A DNA stretch of 64,000 nucleotides, from assembly GCF_036013525.1 (NCBI RefSeq), contig NZ_CP107853.1, positions 6,510,001 through 6,574,000 of the forward strand. Reading direction: 5' to 3'. Numbering within the stretch: position 1 is the first letter of the stretch; every line of letters starts with the position of its first letter. The notes under the pieces were generated by a model. The model saw nothing but the letters and a program-made list of their open reading frames with translations, was not told the origin of the DNA and searched no databases. Shown here in pieces: positions 57,437 to 64,000 of this stretch. The position numbers and the translations under genes were made by a program. The DNA is from Nonomuraea sp. NBC_00507 (GTDB taxonomy: Bacteria; Actinomycetota; Actinomycetes; Streptosporangiales; Streptosporangiaceae).

Positions 57437-58087
57437 TCAGAGCGCGTTGATGTCCGCCGGGCCGAGGATCCGCTTGGGCGCGCCCCGCTCGGCGACCGTG
57501 ATCATGGCCTGTCCGATCCGCTCCGTCGTGGTCACCGCGGACGGGAAGAGCAGCCGGAACAGCGGGTACAGCGGCCGGCTCGCGACGTAGGCCAGCCGGT
57601 AGAGCCGGGTGCGCGAGGTGATGCCGTGCAGGGGCTGAATGAAGCCGGGCCGGAACATGTACGCCTGCAGCGGCAGCGCCAGCAGCGCGTTCTCGGTCTC
57701 CCCCTTCACCCTGGCCCACATCGCCGGCCCGTGGGCGTTCGTCCCGGCGCCCGACACGTACACGAACGTCGAGCCGGGATTGAGCCGCGCCAGGGTGTTC
57801 GCCACGGACAGCGTGTAGTCGTAGGTGATGTGCCGGTAGTTCTTTTCGCTCATCCCGGCCGACGAGACGCCCAGGCAGAAGAAACACGCGTCGAAACCCG
57901 TCAGGCGCTCCTCGATGGAGGCCAGGTCGAGCAGGTTGCCATGGAGGATGTGCCGCAGCTTGGGGTGGTCGATGCCCGTCGGGGAGCGGCCGACCGCGAG
58001 CACGGCCGACACCCGCTCGTCGAGCAGGCACTCCCTGAGCACGCCGCGCCCGACCATGCCGGTCGCCCCAAAGATGATCACGTTCAC
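57437..58087 (-). CDS. NAD(P)H-binding Rossmann protein (HTATIP2/NmrA-like)
   Basis: A 216-residue atypical short-chain dehydrogenase. NVIIFGATGMVGRGVLRECL is the dinucleotide-binding loop, FDACFFCLGVSS the second strand, YDYTLSVANTLARLNP includes a Tyr, and TFVYVSGAGTNAH and YMFRPGFIQPLHG follow. The family includes oxidoreductase-like proteins of unclear substrate. Stands alone between the flavin system and rodA. Confidence 0.87.
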   Translation of the reverse strand: MNVIIFGATGMVGRGVLRECLLDERVSAVLAVGRSPTGIDHPKLRHILHGNLLDLASIEERLTGFDACFFCLGVSSAGMSEKNYRHITYDYTLSVANTLARLNPGSTFVYVSGAGTNAHGPAMWARVKGETENALLALPLQAYMFRPGFIQPLHGITSRTRLYRLAYVASRPLYPLFRLLFPSAVTTTERIGQAMITVAERGAPKRILGPADINAL

Positions 58088-58138
58088 GCCGGGCTCGCTC
58101 CGATCGTCTCGCCGATGCCCTCAGGGAGAGGATATGGA

Positions 58139-59278
58139 CTATGGCTGCATGGCCTTGGTCCGGTGCACGGCCTGGAGCAGCCCGATCGCCAGGAGCCCGG
58201 CGACCGTGGCCGAGCCGCCGTACGACACGAACGGCAGCGGCACGCCCACGATGGGCATGAGCCCCACCGTCATGCCCACGTTCACGAACGTCTGGAACGT
58301 CAGCCACGACACCACGGCCCCGGCCAGGACGGCCCCGTAGGGCGAGGCGCTGTGCCGCGCGATCGACAACCCCCGCCACAGCAGCACGCCGATGGTCAGC
58401 ACGATGGCCGCGGCCCCGGCGAAGCCGAACTCCTCGCCCGCGACGGTGAAGATGAAGTCGGTGTGCTGCTCGGGCACGAAGTGCCCGGCGGTCTGCTCGC
58501 CGTTGAACAGCCCCTTGCCGGACAGGCCGCCGGAGCCGATCGCGATGCGCGCCTGCGCGGCGTTATACCCCACACCGCCCGGGTCGGCGCCCGGGTTGGC
58601 CAGCACGAGCAGCCGCTCCAGCTGGTACGGCCGCACCAGCCCCAGCTTCCACGCCGCCGCCCCCGCGCCCACGGCGCCCGCGACGAGCACCAGCAGCCAC
58701 CGCTTGGGCGCCCCCGACACCAGCAGCGCCCCGCTCACCATGGCCGCGAACACCAGCATCGTCCCGAGGTCCGGCTGCAACGCGATCAACCCGATCGGCA
58801 CCGCGGCCAGCACCAGCGCCAGCAGAACCCCGCCGAACCCGGGCCTGCTCTGCCCGTCGCGCAGCTCCGCCAGCGGCACCGCGAACGCCAGCGCCAGCGC
58901 CACCTTGGCGAACTCCGACGGCTGGAACTGCACTCCGGGCGCCAGCACGATCCACGAGTGCGCCCCGTTCACCCGAACCCCGAGCGGCGTCAGCACACCC
59001 GCCAGCGACACCAGCGCCAGCACGTACGCCAGCGGCACGTACGCCCGCAGCACCCGCAGGTCGCACCGCGACACGAACCACATGAGGACGAGCCCGAGCC
59101 CGACGCTCACCGCCTGCCTGATCAGCAGCCCGTAGTCGCCCTCCATCCGCGTGGCCGACCACACCAGCAGCAGCCCCACTACGGACAGGGCCAGGGCCAG
59201 CAGTGTCAGCGTCCAGTCCGGCGCGCCCAGCGTCGGCGCCCACACGACCCGCCGCTTCCCGGTCGCCACCGCGATCAT
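58139..59278 (-). CDS. rodA: RodA, SEDS-family peptidoglycan glycosyltransferase
   Basis: A 379-residue SEDS protein with ten transmembrane helices. It polymerises lipid II for lateral wall growth together with PBP2. Motifs are GVRVNGAHSWIVLAPGVQFQPSEFAKVALALA (large loop with the conserved W and Q-P-S-E-x-x-K), ALQPDLGT with the catalytic Asp region, and C-terminal GVPLPFVSYGGSATVAGL. ATG at 59278 has AGGAG upstream. It is the last gene of the mre cluster. Its original stop-start overlap with mrdA has been broken by the 76-bp repeats. Confidence 0.95.
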   Translation of the reverse strand: MIAVATGKRRVVWAPTLGAPDWTLTLLALALSVVGLLLVWSATRMEGDYGLLIRQAVSVGLGLVLMWFVSRCDLRVLRAYVPLAYVLALVSLAGVLTPLGVRVNGAHSWIVLAPGVQFQPSEFAKVALALAFAVPLAELRDGQSRPGFGGVLLALVLAAVPIGLIALQPDLGTMLVFAAMVSGALLVSGAPKRWLLVLVAGAVGAGAAAWKLGLVRPYQLERLLVLANPGADPGGVGYNAAQARIAIGSGGLSGKGLFNGEQTAGHFVPEQHTDFIFTVAGEEFGFAGAAAIVLTIGVLLWRGLSIARHSASPYGAVLAGAVVSWLTFQTFVNVGMTVGLMPIVGVPLPFVSYGGSATVAGLLAIGLLQAVHRTKAMQP

Positions 59279-59288
59279 CGCCGCTCCT

Positions 59289-59516
59289 GTGTTGAATGGT
59301 CGCGCTCACTCGGCCCTCGCTGGTCACGCAGGCTGCCGCTCTCGGGCCTGACCGTTCGCCGCTCGTGTTGAATGGTCGCGCTCACTCGGCCCTCCCTGGT
59401 CACGCAGGCTGCCGCTCTCGGGCCTGACCGTTCGCCGCTCGTGTTGAATGGTCGCGCTCACTCGGCCCTCCCTGGTCACGCAGGCTGCCGCTCTCGGGCC
59501 TGACCGTTCGCCGCTC
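59289..59516. repeat. Three tandem copies of a 76-bp unit at the mrdA-rodA junction
   Basis: Units 59289-59364, 59365-59440 and 59441-59516 are identical except for one base (G at position 31 of the first). Each begins GTGTTGAATGGTCGCGCTCA. On the gene strand one unit encodes the last 25 codons of mrdA. As 76 is not a multiple of three, each added copy shifts the frame, and mrdA now stops in the second unit it enters. Confidence 0.95.
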
Positions 59517-61358
59517 CGCCAACCCGATGATGCCTTCCCATATGTCGCGCGCCGCCGGCGCCGCGCCTTCTGCGCCCCGGCCGCCCTCCGACAGCACGAC
59601 GACGACGGTGTAGGCGGGATCCGGGGCGAACGAGGCGAACCAGGAGGTGTCCCGGTGCCCGAACGACTCGGCCGTCCCCGTCTTCCCGGCCACCGCGACC
59701 TTGCCGAACGGGAACCCCTTGAACGCGCCCTCCGCCGTGCCCTTCTTCGGCACCTGGCTCAGCGCGTTCCTGATGAACCGCAGCGTCTCCGCCGAGGCCG
59801 GCAGCCGCCCGGCCACCGGCGGCGTGATGGTGGTGACCGTGGTCCCGTCCGGCCGGACGACCTTCATCCCGACGCGCGGGCTGTGCAGCGTCCCGCCGTT
59901 GGCCACGGCCGCGTACGCGCGGGCCAGCTGCAGCGGCGTGACCAGCACGCCGCCCTGCCCGATGGAGAAGTTGGCCGCGTCGCCGCCCCGCCACTCGCCG
60001 CCGCCGCGGCAGTTCTCCTTGGCGATCGCGGTCAGGTACGCCGCCCGCCCGCGGTCGGCCATCTCCGGGTACCCCTTGGCGGCCCGGCGGCAGCTCTCCT
60101 CGCGGGTGGCCCGCCACAGCGCCTTCTTCGCGGCCCGATCGGGCACCGCGCCGGCCGCCTCACCGGGCAGGTCCACCCCCGTCGGTTTGCCGAAGCCGAA
60201 CCCGCGCGCGGTCTTCTCCAAGGCCTCGGACCCCCGCTCCCACAGCTGGTCGGCCAGCCGGTAGAAGATCGTGTCGCAGGACTGGACCAGCGCCCCGTGC
60301 ATGGTCATCAGGCCGAGGTCGGCGCTGGCGAAGTTCCTGAACACCCGGGTGCCCACCGTGTAGCCGCTGGGGCAGTCGTAGAACGCGCCGAGCCCGTACC
60401 CGGCGTTCGCGGCCGCCGCGACCGAGGCGACCTTCCACGTCGAGCCAGGCGCCCACTCGCCCTGCACGGCCTGCGACAGCAGCGGCAGCCGCTTGTACTC
60501 GCGGGCGGTCACGCCGTCGGTCCACACGGCCGGGTCGTAGGCGGGCAGCCCCGCCAGCGCGACCAGGCGGCCGGTCTGCGACTCCATCACCACGGCCGCG
60601 CCCGACTTCGCGCCGCTCGTGGTCAGCGCCCGGGCGACCGCCTGCTCGGCGATGGTCTGGATGCGGGAGTCGAGGCTGGTCACGAGCGTGTTGCCGGGCA
60701 CGGGCGGGTCCTGGCGGAGCGTCCTGGTGACCTGCCCGGTGTTGTCCACGGCCACGTCGCGCCGCCCGGCGCGGCCGGCCAGCTCCCGGTCGTACACGCC
60801 TTCGAGCCCGTCACGGCCCTTGGCGCCCTGCACATACCCGAGGGTGTGCGCCGCCGCCGCGCCGAACGGGTAGACCCGCACCGGCCGCAGCTCCGTGCGC
60901 ACGCCGGGGAAGTCCTGCTGCCGCTCGCTGATCTGCAGCGCGGTCTGCGCGGTGACGTCCTCGGCGACGGGGATCGGCTCGTACGGAGAGCCCTGCCAGC
61001 ACGGCTGCGCCACCTCAGGCCCGCACAACCGGACCTTCTCCGCGATCTGCCGGTACGGCTGGTCCAGCACCTCGCCGAGGCGCTCCAGCACCGCCCGCCC
61101 GCCGTCGGGCTGGTGGGCTAGCGCCACCGCGTCCACCGTGACCACCGGCCTGGTCCGGTTCGTCACCAGCGGACGCCCGGCCACGTCCACGATCTGCCCG
61201 CGCACCGGCGGCACCGGCACGGTCCTGATCCGTACGTCCGCCGCGGCCCGCACGTACTCGGCCCCGCTGACCACCTGCAGGAACCACAGCCGCCCCACCA
61301 GCGTGGCCACCATCGCCACCACGACCAGCCGCAATACGAACAATCTGGCCTTAGACAC
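59400..61358 (-). CDS. mrdA: Penicillin-binding protein 2 (class B transpeptidase)
   Basis: A 652-residue monofunctional transpeptidase: one membrane helix (8-30), dimerisation domain (RGQIVDVAGRPLVTNRTRPV), and a penicillin-binding domain with S306-T-W-K309 (GSTWK), SCD at 360-362 in place of SxN, and K559-T-G-T562. It works with RodA in lateral wall synthesis. The native sequence ends around SGSLRDQGGPSERDHST; the last 14 residues (RAANGQARERQPA and preceding junction) come from reading the second 76-bp unit in another frame. The start overlaps mreD by eight bases. Confidence 0.94.
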   Translation of the reverse strand: MSKARLFVLRLVVVAMVATLVGRLWFLQVVSGAEYVRAAADVRIRTVPVPPVRGQIVDVAGRPLVTNRTRPVVTVDAVALAHQPDGGRAVLERLGEVLDQPYRQIAEKVRLCGPEVAQPCWQGSPYEPIPVAEDVTAQTALQISERQQDFPGVRTELRPVRVYPFGAAAAHTLGYVQGAKGRDGLEGVYDRELAGRAGRRDVAVDNTGQVTRTLRQDPPVPGNTLVTSLDSRIQTIAEQAVARALTTSGAKSGAAVVMESQTGRLVALAGLPAYDPAVWTDGVTAREYKRLPLLSQAVQGEWAPGSTWKVASVAAAANAGYGLGAFYDCPSGYTVGTRVFRNFASADLGLMTMHGALVQSCDTIFYRLADQLWERGSEALEKTARGFGFGKPTGVDLPGEAAGAVPDRAAKKALWRATREESCRRAAKGYPEMADRGRAAYLTAIAKENCRGGGEWRGGDAANFSIGQGGVLVTPLQLARAYAAVANGGTLHSPRVGMKVVRPDGTTVTTITPPVAGRLPASAETLRFIRNALSQVPKKGTAEGAFKGFPFGKVAVAGKTGTAESFGHRDTSWFASFAPDPAYTVVVVLSEGGRGAEGAAPAARDIWEGIIGLAERRTVRPESGSLRDQGGPSERDHSTRAANGQARERQPA

Positions 61359-61857
61359 GCCGCATCGCCACCCTCGGCTCGGCCTCCACGGAGTGCCGGC
61401 GGCGCAGCAACACGGGGCTCACCAGCGCCCCCAGCGCCACCGTCCACGCGAGCGTCCATGGCAGCGCCGCGAGCGCGGCCCGCCACGGCTCGTCGCCGAG
61501 CGCGACCGCCGCGCCGGCCTGCAGCAGCGTGCCGACGGCGGCGCCGGCCGCGCCTGCCAGGAGCGGATTGCGGTCCCGTGTCCGCCCTTCCGGCAGGGCA
61601 GCGCCCTCGCGCCAGCGGCCGGCCAGCAGGCCCGTCACCGCCAGCACCAGCGCCGTCCGCCCCACCGTGCCGTCGGCCGGCGGCGTCACGTCGGCGGCGA
61701 GCCCGGCGGCGAGCCCGGCCACGCAGCCCCAGACCGGCCCCCTGGACAGCGCCAGCCACACCACGGCGAGCACCACCAGGTCGGGACCGCCCCACGGCGA
61801 CCTGTTGATCAGCAGCACCTGCAGCAGCGGGGCCAGGATGAGGAACAGCACCAGCAC
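61351..61857 (-). CDS. mreD: Rod shape-determining protein MreD
   Basis: A 168-residue membrane protein with about five helices. It starts MLVLFLILAPLLQVLLINRSPWGGPDLVVLAVVWLAL and has GPVWGCVAGLAAGLAADVTPPADGTVGRTALVL, the usual MreD half-repeat. It links the cytoplasmic MreB filament to the RodA/PBP2 synthase through MreC. It lies 47 bases downstream of mreC and overlaps mrdA. In a sporulating actinomycete the cluster mainly serves spore-wall synthesis. Confidence 0.92.
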   Translation of the reverse strand: MLVLFLILAPLLQVLLINRSPWGGPDLVVLAVVWLALSRGPVWGCVAGLAAGLAADVTPPADGTVGRTALVLAVTGLLAGRWREGAALPEGRTRDRNPLLAGAAGAAVGTLLQAGAAVALGDEPWRAALAALPWTLAWTVALGALVSPVLLRRRHSVEAEPRVAMRRV

Positions 61858-61904
61858 GGCTCACCTCCCTGCGCCGCCAACGGCGAAAGCACCGGCCGCA
61901 TGGC

Positions 61905-62642
61905 TCACCTCCCGGTGTCGGGCACGATCACCGCGACCAGGTCGAGCGCGGACAGCCGGGCGGCGGGCCGCACCAGCGCCGTGCGCGTGGCCGCGCCGGG
62001 CGCCCGCTCGATCCGCGCGACCGTGCCGATGGGCAGCCCGGCCACGTACGGCCGGCCGCCGGCCGACCCGAGCGTCACCACCTGGTCGCCGACCTCGAGC
62101 GGCGCGTTGGGGTCGAACAGGCTCAGCCGCAGCAGGCCGTCGCCCGGCATTCCCGTCACGACGCCTAGCTCGCCGGAGGCCGCCATCCGCGCGCCCACCG
62201 ACGACCCGGGATCGGTGATCAGCGACACGGACGCGGTGGCCGGGCCGGCCCAGCTGACCTTGCCCACGAGGCCGTCGGCGTTCAGCACCGTCACGTCGCG
62301 CGTCACGCCCGCCGCCGATCCCGCGTCGATGGTGACGTTCCTGCCCTGCCCGAAGCCGACCACGTGCGCGGAGACGCCACGATAGGGCGCCGGCGCCGCC
62401 GCCGGCGTGCCCTTGGCCCCGCCCGCGGCCAGCTCGGCCCGCAGGCGGGCGTTCTCCTGCTCCAGCGCCCGCAGGCGCCCCTCGCCGCCGACCGATCGGG
62501 TGACCGTGCCGATCGCGCTCTCGACCGTGCCGTACACGGTCGAGCCGGCCGCCCGCAGCGGCTCCAGCGGCATCAGCGTCCGGTCCACCACGACGAGCAG
62601 GACCGCGGCGAGTAACACGAGCAGGATGAGCGCCCGCTTCAC
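61905..62642 (-). CDS. mreC: Rod shape-determining protein MreC
   Basis: A 245-residue membrane-anchored scaffold. N-terminal helix (KRALILLVLLAAVLLVVVDRT), coiled coil at about 52-75 (RLRALEQENARLRAELAAGG), then the periplasmic beta domains with ARMAASGELGVVTGMPGDGLLRLSLFDPNAPLEVGDQVVTLGSAGG. GTG start at 62642 overlaps the mreB stop (GTGA), so the two are made together. The Ala/Pro linker after the coil (GTPAAAPAPY) is short. Confidence 0.94.
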   Translation of the reverse strand: MKRALILLVLLAAVLLVVVDRTLMPLEPLRAAGSTVYGTVESAIGTVTRSVGGEGRLRALEQENARLRAELAAGGAKGTPAAAPAPYRGVSAHVVGFGQGRNVTIDAGSAAGVTRDVTVLNADGLVGKVSWAGPATASVSLITDPGSSVGARMAASGELGVVTGMPGDGLLRLSLFDPNAPLEVGDQVVTLGSAGGRPYVAGLPIGTVARIERAPGAATRTALVRPAARLSALDLVAVIVPDTGR

Positions 62643-63862
62643 CGCCGCGACCAATCGGGCAGCAGCACGTCCCGCATTGCCTGGAACCGCTCGACGCAGC
62701 GGCCCGCGCCCAGCGCCACCGAGTACAGCGGCTTGTCGACGACCCGGATCGGCATGCCGGTGGCCTGGCCCATCCGCTCGGCCAGCCCGCGCAGCAGGGC
62801 CCCGCCGCCGGTCAGCACGATGCCGTTGTCCAGCAGGTCGCCGGCCAGCTCGGCCGGGCACTGGTCGAGCGTCGTCTGCACGGCGTCGATGATGGTCTGC
62901 ACCTGGTCCTCGATGGCCTCGCCGATCTCCTCCGAGGTCATCGTCGCCGTCTTCGGCAGCCCGCTGACCAGGTCGCGGCCGCGTACGGGGGCGCTGGCGT
63001 CCGGGGAGATGGCCCGCGGCGCGGCGGCCGGGAGGACGGCCTCCTGCCTGGGCCTGGACCGGAACGGATTCCACCGGCGCGGGGCGGCCGGCGGCTCGGG
63101 CTCCTCGTCGTCCACCACGATCGGCGGCACGGAGTCCGCACCGGCGGCCCCCACCCGGTGCCGGCCCCGGGGCGTGATCTCGGCATCCCGGGAGGGCGCG
63201 GGCCGCACCATGCCCAGATCGATCTTCAGCCGCTCGGCCGTACGGTCGCCGAGCAGCAGCGCGTGCTCTTTCTTGGCGTAGGTGATGACGGCCTCGTCCA
63301 GCTCGTCGCCGCCCACCCGTAGCGACTTGGCGACCACGACGCCGCTCATGGACACGATGGCGACCTCCGTGGTGCCGCCGCCGATGTCGACCACCATGTT
63401 GCCCGTGGCCTCGCCGACCTTCAGCCCGGCGCCGATCGCCGCGGCCATCGGCTCCTCGATGATGTGCACCCGCCGCGCGCCCGCCTCGTAGGCGGCCTCC
63501 TTGACCGCCCGCTGCTCGATGGAGGTGGTGCCGCTCGGCACCGCCACCACGATCCGGGGTTTGGCGAGGAACCTGCTGGGGTGCGCCTTCTGGATGAACA
63601 TGCGTAACATGCGCTCCGCCGCGTCCAGATCCGCGATCACGCCGTCCTTGAGCGGCCTGATCGTGGCGATGTGCGGGGGAGTACGCCCCACCATACGTTT
63701 GGCCGCCTTGCCGACGGCCACGACGGTGTTCTTGTGAAGGTTGATCGCGATGACGGAGGGCTCGTTGAGCACGATGCCCTTCCTGCGGACGTAGACGAGA
63801 GTGTTGGCGGTGCCTAAGTCGACCGCTATGTCATGACCGAGAAGACCCAATGCGAATGCCAT
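62639..63862 (-). CDS. mreB: MreB actin-like protein with an internal insert
   Basis: A 407-residue bacterial actin. ATP-binding motifs: DIAVDLGTANTLVYVRRKGI (phosphate 1), VVDIGGGTTEVAI (phosphate 2) and VLTGGGALLRGLAERMG (adenosine). Normal MreB is about 340 residues; here about 66 extra, Pro/Glu/Arg-rich and probably disordered residues (225-290, including VVDDEEPEPPAAPRRWNPFR) interrupt domain II between LKIDLG and VRGRDLVSGLPKT. ATG at 63862 is preferred; GTG at 63871 is too close to the AAAGGG ribosome site. First gene of the leftward cluster. Confidence 0.93.
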   Translation of the reverse strand: MAFALGLLGHDIAVDLGTANTLVYVRRKGIVLNEPSVIAINLHKNTVVAVGKAAKRMVGRTPPHIATIRPLKDGVIADLDAAERMLRMFIQKAHPSRFLAKPRIVVAVPSGTTSIEQRAVKEAAYEAGARRVHIIEEPMAAAIGAGLKVGEATGNMVVDIGGGTTEVAIVSMSGVVVAKSLRVGGDELDEAVITYAKKEHALLLGDRTAERLKIDLGMVRPAPSRDAEITPRGRHRVGAAGADSVPPIVVDDEEPEPPAAPRRWNPFRSRPRQEAVLPAAAPRAISPDASAPVRGRDLVSGLPKTATMTSEEIGEAIEDQVQTIIDAVQTTLDQCPAELAGDLLDNGIVLTGGGALLRGLAERMGQATGMPIRVVDKPLYSVALGAGRCVERFQAMRDVLLPDWSRR

Positions 63863-64000
63863 GTGCCGCACAGCCCTTTCGACCCGGTGGGGGGCAGGGG
63901 GACACTGCCCGCACTCGCGCTGCCCTCAGGGGTTTCACCACAAACGCAATATCTTTGTAGCGGCCCCATGACCGCAGGTCAGTCCCGGTCCTGCTCAGCG
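63863..64000. other. Upstream region of mreB, no gene seen
   Basis: The 138 bases hold the mreB leader and presumably its promoter. On the mreB strand GATATT lies in an AT-rich patch (about 63945-63960) that could be a -10 element. A small perfect dyad TGACC-N3-GGTCA is at 63969-63981. Neither can be confirmed from sequence. Confidence 0.3.

Noticed and set aside
59289..59516. Tandem 76-bp units considered as a CRISPR array
   Set aside because: The copies are contiguous with no unique spacers and lie over the end of mrdA; this is a tandem duplication.

Overview
The window is 64 kb of very GC-rich, gene-dense DNA with frequent GTG/TTG starts and many 4-base ATGA/GTGA gene overlaps. The content points to a large-genome filamentous actinomycete: an actinobacterial-type integration host factor, a mreBCD-mrdA-rodA cluster, a DUF3516 helicase, many one-component regulators, and several secreted lipoproteins and glycosidases. 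A Nonomuraea-like member of the Streptosporangiaceae would fit, but that is inference from gene content only. No tRNA, rRNA, CRISPR array, phage or insertion sequence was seen.

Layout. 1-4.8 kb: the edge of an ACT-domain gene, a tRNA-dihydrouridine synthase, a PhyH dioxygenase/AraC pair, and a decayed VapBC module. 3.6-14.4 kb: a glycan-use locus, with a ROK repressor divergent from GH36, an ABC sugar importer, a PhoD-like phosphatase, a secreted GH27 with NEW3 and NPCBM domains, and a GH20. 14.4-25.2 kb: mostly single genes (DUF2087, DUF3516 helicase, acyltransferase, NarL-type two-component pair, IHF, GlcG/HbpS, ROK, MFS). 25.2-30.1 kb: a five-gene leftward operon (YtrA-type GntR, ABC ATPase, ABC permease, S41 protease lipoprotein, hydrolase lipoprotein). 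30.2-39.8 kb: LacI repressor, ABC importer, four different ADP-ribosylglycohydrolase (ARH) family proteins and a ribokinase, almost all translationally coupled behind two LacI-type operators. 39.8-45 kb: a RibD/DHFR-like protein, a Nudix remnant, pyrF, a DUF6968/DUF2283 protein, a HAD phosphatase, an HxlR/F420-reductase pair and small membrane proteins. 45-48.6 kb: TetR divergent from a complete P450 redox chain (ferredoxin reductase, P450, 3Fe-4S ferredoxin). 48.6-58.1 kb: endonuclease V, TauE, amidotransferase, fchA-folD, M1 peptidase, SMP-30-like propeller, an LLM monooxygenase with its FMN reductase, and a Rossmann protein. 58.1-63.9 kb: rodA, mrdA, mreD, mreC, mreB, reading leftward.

The strongest candidate for an undescribed system is the LacI-ABC-ARHx4-ribokinase operon. 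It reads as an uptake-and-salvage pathway for an extracellular ribosyl or ADP-ribosyl compound: import, hydrolysis of a ribosidic bond by several ARH-fold enzymes, then phosphorylation of the released ribose. Other points of interest are a 76-bp triplication that rewrites the end of mrdA and breaks its coupling to rodA, a disordered insert of about 66 residues in MreB, and a FolD that has lost its cyclohydrolase lysine but sits in an operon with a separate cyclohydrolase.
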